From contig NZ_JAKRWM010000012.1 in NCBI RefSeq assembly GCF_022352055.1, forward strand, positions 83,560-147,559: a stretch of DNA of 64,000 nucleotides. The letters run 5' to 3'. The DNA is from Cohnella mopanensis. Lineage in GTDB: Bacteria; Bacillota; Bacilli; Paenibacillales; Paenibacillaceae. Position 1 is the first letter of the stretch. Each line of letters opens with the position of its first letter. Positions 1 to 9,108 of the stretch are shown in pieces. Position numbers and translations under genes: made by a program. The notes under the pieces are model-generated. The model made no database searches. It saw only the letters and a list, made by a program, of their open reading frames with translations, and was not told the origin of the DNA.

Positions 1-2
1 TG

Positions 3-980
3 TCCAAGCAACGGTACGAGGAAGCGATCGTGAACATCAGCTCGATTTTCAATCGGGTATTCCTCGTACAATTTACGTCGTTAGTCATTTTTTTATTGCT
101 GCTGCTCGCGCTGCTTCGCGCCTTCACAAAACCGTTCGTGCAGTTGGGGAAAACCGTGTCCGCCGTTCAACGCGGCAATCTGGGCGCAAGATCGGGTATC
201 CGGGGGCGGGACGAGATCGGGCGGTTAGGCTTTCTGCTGGATCAGATGCTTGGACGGGTGCAGGAGATGATCACCGAAGTGTCCGAGACGCAAACGCGCA
301 AGCGCAAGGCGGAGCTGAAAATGCTGCAGGCGCAAATCCATCCCCATTTTCTGTTTAACGTGCTGAACTCCATTCGGATGAAGGTGATGCGCCGAGGAGA
401 TACGGAGAGCGCCAAAATGATCGGGTCGTTGTCGACGCTGCTGCGCATGACGATCAAGAACGAAGAAGACGAGATTTATTTGCACGAGGAGCTAGAACTA
501 CTCGCCCATTACGTGGAGCTCATGAATTTGCGACAGAAGGAAGAGGTTCGGCTGACGCTGGATATCGCCTCGGAAGCGATGCTTGTACGGGTACCGCGGT
601 TGTTCCTGCAGCCGCTCGTAGAGAACGCGCTTATTCACGGCTTTAACCAGAAGTCCGGGCATGTCCGGATTGGCGCGGAGATGCACGGTAGTACTCTTGT
701 CCTCGCCGTGGAGGATAACGGGATTGGAATGGATGAACAAGCAGTAGAGGCTCTGAACAAGAAGCTGCTCGCGGTCGGCGCATCCGTCCGATCGGAAGCC
801 GAGCCGAGCGGCGGCGTGGGCACGGTCGGCTCGTTCTCGGGGCTCGGATTGGCGAACGTGGCTGAACGAATGAAGCTTCTTCGCGGGGAACGATTCTCGA
901 TGACGGTGGAGAGCATTCCGGATCAAGGTACGACGATCCGTTTGATGATCGCTGACGAAAGGGCGGATGAAAATGTATAA
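3..980 (+). CDS. Sensor histidine kinase, YesM type (5' end outside window)
   Basis: C-terminal part of a membrane histidine kinase. The frame is open to the left edge, so the GTG at 30 is internal. In order one sees a hydrophobic segment rich in Leu/Ile (about 35-112 bp), a HAMP-like linker (TKPF...RDEIGRL), the His_kinase motif QIHPHFLFNVLNSIR with the phospho-accepting His, the N box PLVENALIHG and G boxes DNGIGM and GLGLANV. This is the YesM/LytS class, which usually senses extracellular sugars and phosphorylates a YesN partner. The next gene is exactly such a regulator and overlaps this one by 14 bp, so the pair is co-translated and probably controls the degradation genes downstream. Confidence 0.95.
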   Translation, partial: SKQRYEEAIVNISSIFNRVFLVQFTSLVIFLLLLLALLRAFTKPFVQLGKTVSAVQRGNLGARSGIRGRDEIGRLGFLLDQMLGRVQEMITEVSETQTRKRKAELKMLQAQIHPHFLFNVLNSIRMKVMRRGDTESAKMIGSLSTLLRMTIKNEEDEIYLHEELELLAHYVELMNLRQKEEVRLTLDIASEAMLVRVPRLFLQPLVENALIHGFNQKSGHVRIGAEMHGSTLVLAVEDNGIGMDEQAVEALNKKLLAVGASVRSEAEPSGGVGTVGSFSGLGLANVAERMKLLRGERFSMTVESIPDQGTTIRLMIADERADENV

Positions 981-2571
981 CGTCATGTTGGTAGACGATG
1001 ATTATCCTGTCTTGGAGCTGCTGTCGGAGACGATCGACTGGCAATCGAAAGGACTCCGTTTGCTCGGCACGTTCGAGAACGGGGCGATGGCCTGGGAACA
1101 CGCGCAGACCGTCATGCCCGATATTCTCATCACGGACATCGGCATGCCGAGAATGAATGGGCTGGAGCTGTGCGCTAAGATCAAGGAACGCAAGCCGGAT
1201 ACCCGGATTATTATATTGTCCTGCCATGACGATTTTGCCTACGCGCAACAAGCGATGAGGATGAACATACAGGAGTACGTGCTTAAGGAGTCCCTTCAGC
1301 CGGAAGACCTGGTACGCATGCTTGATCGATTCAAGAAAGGGTTGGACGAGGAGAAGCACATGAGCGGGGAGCAACGTAAGCTGCATGCCCTGGTGAACGA
1401 TACGTTGGAGCTCCGCAAGGAGCAAGCATTCAAAAATTTCATCCATCAGCCGTTGCTCTCCTCGGACAAGTGGATGCAGGAAGCGAACGGTTTCGGCTTG
1501 TTCGTCGGGGATGAAGTTTGTTTGCCGGCGATCGGGTACGTGGACGATTATCAGCAACTGAAAAATCGCTTCGCTTCCGAGCAGACGCTTCGGTTCGCCG
1601 TTGCCAACGTGATTCAGGAAGTACTGAGCGAAGCGGATGCGCGCGTGCTTCATATCGCTTATAGCGAGAGAAAGCAACTGCTGCTGTTCTCTTATAAGCG
1701 CAGCTTGAAGACGAATATTTACGACGTCGCCTCCGTCCAGATCCGTTCGATCCAATCGGCGATGCTCAAGTTTCTGAAGATTCGAATGACGTTCTTGCTC
1801 GGAGCGGAATGCGCCGCCCCTGAAACGTTAAAACGAAATCTTCAAGCGATGTTCGCGGGAGAGAATCAGCGCTTCTATCTCGCGGCGGGATCGATCGCGA
1901 AGAGTAAGTCCGAGGAGAGCGCGACCGACGACTTGTTTATCCATTACGATGCGGCGAGCTCCGAACTACGGGAGACTATGATCGGCAGGAGGGCGGCGGA
2001 TGCTTGCCGGTTAGCCGATCTTTGGATGGAGCGGATCGCGAGGGAGAAATATCCTCCGGCGGCCGTAAAGGATTGGGTGCTGAAGCTGTTGCTGGATATG
2101 AAACTGAAGCTGCGCTCGTTGCAGTACGTTCGCACGGGGTACTCGGCCGATACGCTGCATAAGGAAATCTCGGAGATCGATTCGATATGCGAGCTAAGAG
2201 ACTGGTTAAAAGGTCAATTGACGGCGGCCGCGGAAGGGGACGGCGAGGCGTCCGTCAGCCGGCGGCCGGAAGTAAAGGAAGCGTGCAAATACGTGACGCT
2301 GCATCTGAACCGGAGAATCGGTTTGGATGAAGTGGCGGAAGTACTGCACTTGAATGCCAGCTACTTCAGCCGGATGTTCAAGAAGGAGACCGGCGAGACG
2401 TTCATCGAATACGTCACCCGCATGAAGATGGAGCGAGCCAAGGAAATGCTGGATCAAACCGCCTGCACCGTAGGGGAAATCTGCGAGCAGCTCGGATATG
2501 ACAATCAAAGCTATTTCATTAAAACATTCAAGGCTCACTCCGGCGTAACGCCGATGGAATATCGGGGATAA
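967..2571 (+). CDS. Response regulator, YesN type with AraC DNA-binding domain
   Basis: 534-residue cytoplasmic regulator. The N-terminal receiver (about 1-125) has the acidic pocket VDDDY (10-12) and the phospho-acceptor Asp57 in ITDIGMP. The middle 300 residues are a variable region, and the last ~100 residues hold two AraC helix-turn-helices (IGLDEVAEVLHLNASYFSRM and VGEICEQLGYDNQSYF). It overlaps the kinase gene by 14 bp and ends 14 bp before the heparinase gene, so all are likely one transcript. By family it should be activated by phosphorylation and bind promoters of polysaccharide-use genes. The target promoter is probably upstream of the window. Confidence 0.95.
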   Translation: MKMYNVMLVDDDYPVLELLSETIDWQSKGLRLLGTFENGAMAWEHAQTVMPDILITDIGMPRMNGLELCAKIKERKPDTRIIILSCHDDFAYAQQAMRMNIQEYVLKESLQPEDLVRMLDRFKKGLDEEKHMSGEQRKLHALVNDTLELRKEQAFKNFIHQPLLSSDKWMQEANGFGLFVGDEVCLPAIGYVDDYQQLKNRFASEQTLRFAVANVIQEVLSEADARVLHIAYSERKQLLLFSYKRSLKTNIYDVASVQIRSIQSAMLKFLKIRMTFLLGAECAAPETLKRNLQAMFAGENQRFYLAAGSIAKSKSEESATDDLFIHYDAASSELRETMIGRRAADACRLADLWMERIAREKYPPAAVKDWVLKLLLDMKLKLRSLQYVRTGYSADTLHKEISEIDSICELRDWLKGQLTAAAEGDGEASVSRRPEVKEACKYVTLHLNRRIGLDEVAEVLHLNASYFSRMFKKETGETFIEYVTRMKMERAKEMLDQTACTVGEICEQLGYDNQSYFIKTFKAHSGVTPMEYRG

Positions 2572-2585
2572 GGCGGTGTCAGGGG

Positions 2586-4430
2586 ATGATCGATGATCGA
2601 CTGCTTCCCGCTTATGCGGAACGTATCGTATCTGTGACGGATTCCGATTCGTTATGGGATCGAATTTACTATCCTCCGGGGGAACGGGCCAGTGCCTTCT
2701 GGAGGAGAATAACGCAGGCACCGGCTTACGGGCGGATGATCGACGAGATCCGATCTGAGGGGGAGAGGCTCATTGACGAGCCAATCCCCGAGCTAACGGA
2801 AGAACTTTTCTCGATATTCGAACGAACGGGCAACCGGTTGGCATACGAGGGATTGTATTTCGCTAGGCGCCGGACGTTAAATACGTTCGCCTTGCTGACC
2901 TTGCTTGAGCCGGGAGAGGGGATCTACCTCGACAAGCTGATCGAGATTATGCGCGCGATATTGGACGAAAGGACATGGTGCTTACCCGCGCACGTAAAGG
3001 GAGCGGATCCTTCGAAAACGATCGACCTGTTCTCCGCCGAGACCGGCTTCTCTCTTGGCGAGATCGCCTGCGTATTGGGGGATCGGCTTCCTTCTTGGCT
3101 GGCTTTGGACATCGATGGAGCGATATCGGTACGATTGATTCAGCCCTTGCTGGAACATGGCCCGCACCTTTGGGAGAAGGCGAAGCATAACTGGGCTGCC
3201 GTATGCGCCGGTTCCATCGGCTCCGCCGCGTTGCTTAGGATTAAAGATGCGGATGTACTAGTGAAAGTGTTATCGAAAGCGCTCGCTAGCCTAGAGTATT
3301 ACTTCGAGGGGTTCGGGGATGACGGGGCTTGCCTGGAGGGACTAGGTTACTGGAACTACGGCTTCGGTTATTTCGCTTACTTTGCGGATTTGCTGAAAAA
3401 ACTGAGCCATGGCACGCTCGATTTATTCAGTCATCCTAAGGTTCGCAACATTGCGCTTTTCCAACAGGCGGCTTATTTACACGGAGATTCCGTCGCTTGC
3501 TTCTCGGACTCGCTTCCCCGCGTACCGTTCCGTGTAGGGCTCACGCATTATTTGGCCGGGATATATCCGGAGTTAGAGGTTCCGTCCCGGCACTATAGCG
3601 CAAGCTTCACGGACGATCATTGCAGCCGCTGGGCTCCGGCCTTCCGGGATATCGTATGGTTTGATCCGGGGTTAGAGGGGCAGGAGTGGGGGGAAGCCTC
3701 GCGTTATTTGCCCGATGCGCAGTGGCTTGTCTCGCGGCATGTGTCTTCGTCGGGCAGACGTTTCGGCTTCGCGGCCAAGGGCGGAAATAACGATGAACCG
3801 CATAATCATAACGACATCGGCCAGTTTCTCTTGTTAGCGGACGGGATAACTGTTGCCGGGGATCTTGGGAGCGGCGAATATACGGCCGATTATTTCGGCG
3901 AAGGGCGCTACGCTTACGATTGCAACGGCTCGCAAGGGCATTCGGTTCCGATCATAGGCGGGAACGGGCAATCTGCAGGCGCGGACTGCCGGGCTATCGT
4001 GCTAGAGGCAAGCGCTGGAGTAGAAGAGGACATCTTGCGGATGGAGTTGTCCAGCGCGTACCACGTCCCAGAGTTGAAGTCGCTAGTTAGGGAGATCAGA
4101 TGGCGTAAGTCGGATTCGACTGCATTGATCATTACGGACGATATTGTTTTCGCCGCGGAGCCGGAAGAAATCGTGGAGAGAATCGTAGCTTTGAATGCTG
4201 CTAGCGTGGAGGAAGGCGGAGTCGTTCGCATCGGCGGGAAAGCGGGCGAAGGAGCTGCGGTTTTCATCCGTTATGACGAGTCGCTGCTTGAAGCAACCGT
4301 TGAACGGCGCGCTTTCCGAAATCATTTCGGACAAGAGAAGAGTTGGTATGCGATCGATTTCTGTTTAAGGTGCCCTGAACTAACTAACCGAGTTCAACTT
4401 CTATTCGAATGGGAAGCGGAGTTGGAATAG
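2586..4430 (+). CDS. Heparinase II/III family polysaccharide lyase
   Basis: 614 residues. The N-terminal half is an alpha-helical toroid-like region. The C-terminal half carries the family signature PHNHNDIGQFLLLADG (about 404-420), followed by beta-rich sequence, as in heparinase II/III-like lyases. These enzymes cut uronic-acid polysaccharides by beta-elimination and leave unsaturated uronyl ends. The following GH88 enzyme acts on such ends, which supports a lyase-hydrolase pathway. No signal peptide is visible, so it probably acts on imported oligosaccharides. The ATG at 2586 follows AAGGCGG at about 8 bp. Substrate (heparin-like, ulvan-like or rhamnogalacturonan-like) cannot be told from sequence. 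Confidence 0.85.
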   Translation: MIDDRLLPAYAERIVSVTDSDSLWDRIYYPPGERASAFWRRITQAPAYGRMIDEIRSEGERLIDEPIPELTEELFSIFERTGNRLAYEGLYFARRRTLNTFALLTLLEPGEGIYLDKLIEIMRAILDERTWCLPAHVKGADPSKTIDLFSAETGFSLGEIACVLGDRLPSWLALDIDGAISVRLIQPLLEHGPHLWEKAKHNWAAVCAGSIGSAALLRIKDADVLVKVLSKALASLEYYFEGFGDDGACLEGLGYWNYGFGYFAYFADLLKKLSHGTLDLFSHPKVRNIALFQQAAYLHGDSVACFSDSLPRVPFRVGLTHYLAGIYPELEVPSRHYSASFTDDHCSRWAPAFRDIVWFDPGLEGQEWGEASRYLPDAQWLVSRHVSSSGRRFGFAAKGGNNDEPHNHNDIGQFLLLADGITVAGDLGSGEYTADYFGEGRYAYDCNGSQGHSVPIIGGNGQSAGADCRAIVLEASAGVEEDILRMELSSAYHVPELKSLVREIRWRKSDSTALIITDDIVFAAEPEEIVERIVALNAASVEEGGVVRIGGKAGEGAAVFIRYDESLLEATVERRAFRNHFGQEKSWYAIDFCLRCPELTNRVQLLFEWEAELE

Positions 4431-4470
4431 GAACGGTTTATTCCAGATAAAGCGAGAGGTGTCTAGGGAG

Positions 4471-5601
4471 ATGGAACATACGCCGAATTGGGTAGAGGAA
4501 GCTTGGACGAAGGCGAAGGACAAAACATTGCGGAATATCGCTCAGATCGGCGATGGTTTCCCTCATGCGAGCGTTAACGGGACTTACGTGCTGGAGCAGC
4601 CCAATTGGTGGACGGCCGGCTTCTGGCCGGGGATGTTATGGCAATTGTACGAGGAGAGCGGAGACGATCGTTTCCGAATGACGGCCGAGCAATGCGAAGC
4701 CCGATTGGATGCGGTGTTGGACGGGTATGTTCGCCTCGACCATGACTTGGGATTCATGTGGACGTTAACGAGCGTTGCGGCCCATAAGCTTCTCGATAGC
4801 GAAGTGTCTAAAATACGGGCGTTGAAGGCTGCGAACTACCTCGTCGGACGCTTTAACCTGAAAGGACGTTACATCCGGGCTTGGAATCCTTGGACCGAAG
4901 GGGAGGACAATGCTGGTTACGCTATAATTGATTGCGCGATGAACACCCCGCTGCTGTACTGGGCCTCGCGGGAAAGCGGGGACCCTCGTTATCGGCACAT
5001 AGCCGAAGCTCATATGGATACCGTACTACAGCATTTCGTTCGGGCGGATGGTTCGGTATACCATATCGTCGAATTCGATCCATGGACGGGTCAATTCGTA
5101 GAGGGCAAGGGCGGGCAAGGATACGCGCCGGAGTCCGCTTGGTCCAGAGGGACGGCATGGGCATTATACGGATTGACCCTGTCTTACCATCATACCGGGA
5201 ATCCGGCGTATTTGAACGCCGCGAAACGAGTGGCGCATTTCTTCTTATCCAACCTACCGGAAGACCATGTCCCCCATTGGGATTTTCGCTTGCCGCAGGA
5301 TGTGACGAAGTATCGGGATTCTTCAGCCGGGGCGATTGCCGCGAGCGGGTTACTGTTGCTGGCGGACAAAGTAGGAGCGTTGGAAGCGCATGTGTACCGA
5401 CAGCCCGCCGTCAAAATGCTGGAATCGCTCTACCGCAATTACGGCGCTTGGGACCAAGATAATGAGGAAGGTTTAATTCTACACGGTACGAGCCATTATC
5501 CGGAAGGGAAAAATATCGACGTTCCGCTTATCTATGGAGACTTCTATTTCGTTGAAGGACTCGCTAGGTTAAGAGGAACGCGGGCAATCTTCTGGGAGTA
5601 A
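4471..5601 (+). CDS. GH88 family unsaturated glucuronyl/galacturonyl hydrolase
   Basis: 376 residues from the ATG at 4471, preceded by GCGAGAGG at about 11 bp. A GTG at 4459 is in frame but has no ribosome site of its own. The sequence is an (alpha/alpha)6-barrel type with NWWTAGFWPGMLWQLYE near the N terminus and IDCAMNTPLLYWAS, which contains the conserved Asp region of GH88. Members hydrate the 4,5-unsaturated uronic acid left by polysaccharide lyases. Sitting 40 bp after the heparinase-like gene and 12 bp before DUF2264, it is the second step of a cytoplasmic polyuronide pathway. No secretion signal is visible. Confidence 0.9.
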   Translation: MEHTPNWVEEAWTKAKDKTLRNIAQIGDGFPHASVNGTYVLEQPNWWTAGFWPGMLWQLYEESGDDRFRMTAEQCEARLDAVLDGYVRLDHDLGFMWTLTSVAAHKLLDSEVSKIRALKAANYLVGRFNLKGRYIRAWNPWTEGEDNAGYAIIDCAMNTPLLYWASRESGDPRYRHIAEAHMDTVLQHFVRADGSVYHIVEFDPWTGQFVEGKGGQGYAPESAWSRGTAWALYGLTLSYHHTGNPAYLNAAKRVAHFFLSNLPEDHVPHWDFRLPQDVTKYRDSSAGAIAASGLLLLADKVGALEAHVYRQPAVKMLESLYRNYGAWDQDNEEGLILHGTSHYPEGKNIDVPLIYGDFYFVEGLARLRGTRAIFWE

Positions 5602-5613
5602 GGAGGAGGGGCC

Positions 5614-7491
5614 ATGATCCAAACCCAGCTTGCGTTACGCGATAATCCGCTGCGCACGAAAGAAGATATGCGCCTTGCTTTGCGGCAATTAGTCGAACCT
5701 CTCGAGTCCTATTACAGCGAAGGGTGCGCCCGGTTAAGGCTGGAAGGGAGCGGAGCGGCATATCCGGCTTCGATTGCCGAGATGGAGGGCTTCTCCCGGG
5801 TATTGTGGGGAATGGTGCCTCATCTGGCAGGCGGAGGCAATGATCCGATATGGGATATTTGCTTGAAGGGCATCGTGAACGGGACCGACCCCGTTCATGA
5901 GGAATATTGGGGCGCACCGGGCGACAATGACCAGAGGTTCGTCGAGATGGCGGTAATCGGATTCGCGCTTGCCGTCATTCCGGAGCAAATATGGACTCCG
6001 CTCACGATCGGGCAACAGAACCGACTGAGGGAATGGTTGTCTACGGTTAATCGGCACCCGGTCTACGATTGCAATTGGCTATTTTTCCCCGTGCTCGTTA
6101 ATATCGGCTTGCGGAAGCTTGGTCTTCCCTACGATGCGGAAGGGATGGAGCGGAATCTAGACCGGCTTGAACAGTTTTCTGTAGATGGCGGATGGTATAC
6201 CGATGGTCCAGGTGGACATAGCGATTACTACACTCCGTTCGCTATTCATTATTACGGCTTGATGTACGCGAAGTTGATGGGGGGAGAAGATCCGCAGCGT
6301 AGCATGAAGTTCAAAGCAAATGCGGCGTTGTTCGCGCGCGACTTTATCCGTTGGTTTTCCGCGGACGGATCGGCGATCCCTTACGGGAGAAGCCTTGCTT
6401 ACCGGTTCGCCCAATCGGCATTCTGGAGCGCGCTCGCATACGCCGAAGCCGTAACGGAAGAGATTACTTTCGGCGTGATCAAGGGGATCGTTCTACGGAA
6501 TCTGAGGTGGTGGTTTAAGCAGTCGATTTTCCGTCCTGACGGCGTATTGGCTATCGGTTATGCTTATCCGAATCTGGTCATGGCGGAAAACTACAACGCT
6601 CCCGGTTCTCCTTATTGGGCGATGAAGGCGTTCCTGCCGCTTGCCTTCGCGGACGACCATCCCTTCTGGACGGAAGAGGAGCTGCCGCTTCCCGATCTTC
6701 ATGCCATCGGCGAACGGGTTCATCCTAGTCTAGTAGTTGTGCGGCAATCGGATAATAATCACGTCGCGGCATTCAATACGGGCCATCTTTCTTCTAACGA
6801 GCATACGCATACGTCGGCCAAATACGAGAAATTCGCGTATTCCAACCTATTCGGGTTTAGCGTGCCAAGGGCGGAATGGGGGCTGGCTCAAGGGGCGTTC
6901 GATTCTATGCTCGCCCTGAGCGAGCGGGATAACTTGTTCCGCGTTCGGAGAAGGAACGAGGAAACGTTCATCAGGGATCGCGTTCTCTACTCCCGTTGGA
7001 AACCATGGCAAGACGTCGAGGTGAAGACATGGATCATAGCGGGATTGCCATGGCACGTCCGGGTTCATCGGATCGAGACGGGGAGGGAATTGACCGTCGC
7101 GGAAGGAGGTTTCGCACTACCGATAGCGGCGGATATGGCCTCGGCTCTTCAAGCGGATCGTGCGAGTGCTTCCTGCAGCATTGCGACGAGCGGCATCGTC
7201 GGCTTACTCGGCTTCGAAGGGGCTGAACTCATTTACCCGAACGCGAACACGAACCTGATGTACCCTCGCACGGTTATTCCTACGTTGAAGGCGAACATAG
7301 ACGTGGGAATACATTGGGTTATTTCTGCCGTCTATGGTCAACCGGGAGCGGTGCCTGCCTCTTTCCTGCTTGAAGGGGATGACCTGGAAAGGCTTGTTCG
7401 GGAGTGGGTGGAAGAGGAGGATCAACAGATAGATACGGAACGGATTATCCGGTTGTCGGGCAAGTTGTTCGGAGAGATCGCCTCCTTCTGA
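5614..7491 (+). CDS. DUF2264 family protein
   Basis: 625 residues; the start ATG follows a very strong AGGAGGAGGGG. The N terminus (ALRQLVEPLESYYSEGCARL...GFSRVLWGMVP) and the segment NWLFFPVLVNIGLRKLG are typical of DUF2264, a helical-barrel family found beside heparinase-like lyases and GH88/GH105 enzymes. Function is not established; the fold and neighbours suggest a carbohydrate-active enzyme in the same uronate pathway. It is the last gene of the operon, only 12 bp after GH88. The C-terminal ~200 residues are beta-rich. No signal peptide. Confidence 0.9.
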   Translation: MIQTQLALRDNPLRTKEDMRLALRQLVEPLESYYSEGCARLRLEGSGAAYPASIAEMEGFSRVLWGMVPHLAGGGNDPIWDICLKGIVNGTDPVHEEYWGAPGDNDQRFVEMAVIGFALAVIPEQIWTPLTIGQQNRLREWLSTVNRHPVYDCNWLFFPVLVNIGLRKLGLPYDAEGMERNLDRLEQFSVDGGWYTDGPGGHSDYYTPFAIHYYGLMYAKLMGGEDPQRSMKFKANAALFARDFIRWFSADGSAIPYGRSLAYRFAQSAFWSALAYAEAVTEEITFGVIKGIVLRNLRWWFKQSIFRPDGVLAIGYAYPNLVMAENYNAPGSPYWAMKAFLPLAFADDHPFWTEEELPLPDLHAIGERVHPSLVVVRQSDNNHVAAFNTGHLSSNEHTHTSAKYEKFAYSNLFGFSVPRAEWGLAQGAFDSMLALSERDNLFRVRRRNEETFIRDRVLYSRWKPWQDVEVKTWIIAGLPWHVRVHRIETGRELTVAEGGFALPIAADMASALQADRASASCSIATSGIVGLLGFEGAELIYPNANTNLMYPRTVIPTLKANIDVGIHWVISAVYGQPGAVPASFLLEGDDLERLVREWVEEEDQQIDTERIIRLSGKLFGEIASF

Positions 7492-7576
7492 GATTCCGCT
7501 GCGTATAGATCCGTGCAATAGAGGGAACTTTTAACAGAGGTTGACAGGTTGCCTTAGGAAAGGATATCTCTCTTGC

Positions 7577-7921
7577 ATGGTTTCATTCCTGATTACTCTC
7601 ATGCGCTTATTGAAAGGCATACGCAGATCTTTCAAAGACAAAAACTTTCAAGTCTTGTTAATTCTCATCCTCCTCATGCTCGTTTCGGGCACGATGTTTT
7701 ATACGGGAGAAGAGGGGCTGAGCATCGTTGATGCGCTATACTTCTGTATTACGACGCTAAGTACGGTGGGGCATCCGAACTTCGAACCTCAAACGACGCT
7801 AGGCAAAATATTCACGATGATCTACATTGTGGTCGGTACCGGTTTGTTCTTGGGATTGATGTTCTATATCGCCAGTGCCACTCTGAACCACAAAGAGGAA
7901 GACGATGGAGCGAAAAAGTAA
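7577..7921 (+). CDS. Small two-TM ion channel (potassium-channel family) with atypical filter
   Basis: About 114 residues from the ATG at 7577 (AGGAAAGG about 13 bp upstream); an in-frame TTG at 7541 would add 12 residues. Layout is TM1 (FQVLLILILLMLVSGTMFY), a pore helix (LSIVDALYFCITTLSTVG) and TM2 (IFTMIYIVVGTGLFLGLMFY), the minimal bacterial K-channel plan with no cytoplasmic sensor domain. The filter reads TTLSTVGHPNF, where small channels of this kind normally carry TVG followed by an aromatic or acidic residue and Gly. Both post-TVG positions are therefore unusual, so ion selectivity is uncertain. A terminator follows directly. Confidence 0.75.
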   Translation: MVSFLITLMRLLKGIRRSFKDKNFQVLLILILLMLVSGTMFYTGEEGLSIVDALYFCITTLSTVGHPNFEPQTTLGKIFTMIYIVVGTGLFLGLMFYIASATLNHKEEDDGAKK

Positions 7922-7931
7922 GGGGAAATAG

Positions 7932-7970
7932 CCGCCAATGCCCGAATTCTCGGGTGTTGGCGGTTTTTTT
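7932..7970 (+). terminator. Rho-independent terminator of the channel gene
   Basis: CCGCCAA pairs with TTGGCGG and CCCGA with TCGGG around AATTC, followed by seven T. It lies 10 bp after the channel stop codon. Confidence 0.9.
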
Positions 7971-8026
7971 CGTGAAGGAACGTGATCTCTGACGTTGTGT
8001 TTGCTTGCGTGGATAGGGATGTGAAA

Positions 8027-8201
8027 TAACTGTAAAAGTCGTTACTACTCAGGTATCTAATGGCACATAGGGAGTAAGTAAAGCGGTTTTTCCGCTTTAA
8101 TCACCTGAACAAGACACATAGGGAGTAAATAGAACGGTTTTTCCGCTTTAAATCTCGAAAATGGGCGCAGTTTGCGGAAATAAAGCGGAGTAGCGGTCTT
8201 A
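8027..8201. repeat. Intergenic array of four ~20-bp TA-bounded cores, period 51-52 bp
   Basis: Cores start at 8027, 8079, 8130 and 8181 (intervals 52, 51, 51). The second is a perfect hairpin: TAAAGCGG, TTTTT loop, CCGCTTTA. The third has TAGAACGG against the same right arm; the fourth is degenerate. The 37-bp block beginning CACATAGGGAGTAA is duplicated at 8064 and 8115. The array fills the gap between the channel and the convergent UPF0173 gene; no coding gene is visible in 7922-8222. Confidence 0.8.
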
Positions 8202-8222
8202 ACCTTATTAATGCGTAGCCGT

Positions 8223-8924
8223 TCACTTCTCCTTTGTTATTTCGAATTTCTCGCCCGGAGCGAGAACACGTCCTTGTTGGCCTTGGACCTCCAATCGCCG
8301 AACGAAATCTTGTGCGTTCTGACGGATCAACGGGAACGAGTTGTAATGGACCGGAATGACCAATTTTGCTCCAAACCACTCCGCGGCTTGCAGGGCGTCA
8401 TCCGGTCCCATTGTGTAATGGTCGCCGATCGGCAAGAAAGCGATGTCTATCGGATGACGGTCGCCGATCATCTTCATATCGGAGAACAGTGCCGTATCTC
8501 CGGCATGCAGAATCGTCAAGCCTTCGGCTTGAATGATATATCCGGCAGGCATACCTCCGTAGATGATTTGGCCTTCTTCCAGGAAGATGCCCGAGCTATG
8601 GAAGGCTTGAATCATCTTCGCCTTGGCGAAACCTAGATCGACGGTGCCTCCGATATTCATGTCGATCGTCTTGAGTTGCTTGCGAGAGGACATATACATG
8701 GCAAGTTCGAAGGTGGCAACGACGGTGGCGTCGTTCGCTCTAGCGATTGGCTCCGCGTCAAGAATATGATCGGTATGCGCGTGCGTGAGAAGGATGTAGT
8801 CCGTTTGAATGTCCTCGGGCTTCGTAACCGCGATCGGATTGCCTCTTAGGAACGGATCTATAAGCAATGACTTGCCTTTCGTAACGATCTGGACACAAGA
8901 GTGCCCGTGATACGTGATTTGCAT
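8223..8924 (-). CDS. UPF0173-type metal-dependent hydrolase (metallo-beta-lactamase fold)
   Basis: 233 residues. It starts MQITYHGHSCV and carries the metal motif THAHTDHILD at about 46-55, a second ligand region AFHSSG, HAGDTALFSD with the bridging Asp, and a late His in IPVHYNSFP. This pattern and length fit the UPF0173/YtkL family of cytoplasmic metal hydrolases, whose substrate is not known. GGAGGATTG precedes the start. It is divergent from the GH130 gene with a 184-bp gap and appears to be a single-gene unit. Confidence 0.9.
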   Translation of the reverse strand: MQITYHGHSCVQIVTKGKSLLIDPFLRGNPIAVTKPEDIQTDYILLTHAHTDHILDAEPIARANDATVVATFELAMYMSSRKQLKTIDMNIGGTVDLGFAKAKMIQAFHSSGIFLEEGQIIYGGMPAGYIIQAEGLTILHAGDTALFSDMKMIGDRHPIDIAFLPIGDHYTMGPDDALQAAEWFGAKLVIPVHYNSFPLIRQNAQDFVRRLEVQGQQGRVLAPGEKFEITKEK

Positions 8925-9108
8925 GATTCAATCCTCCTCTTTTTCCCAAGTATACCCTAGTTCGTGGTTTTGTTTCGCTGGATCGGTTTTTATGTCCATA
9001 ATTGGAACAAGGGCTGGGTTCCAGAATCAAATGGGTAGAATGGAAATATCAGGAATACGATATATTAATTTTGCATATGAGAAGGCTTTAAAGCCGAGGG
9101 GGTAAAAG

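Noticed and set aside
643..1755. 370-residue minus-strand frame across kinase and regulator
   Set aside because: Antisense of two clear genes with motifs; Arg/His-rich shadow composition.
9001..9030. Possible T-box-like GGGTTCCAG element before GH130
   Set aside because: Lacks the T-box sequence and specifier structure; a short chance match.
8914..9105. 63-residue frame before the GH130 gene
   Set aside because: No ribosome site or family; spans the divergent promoter region.
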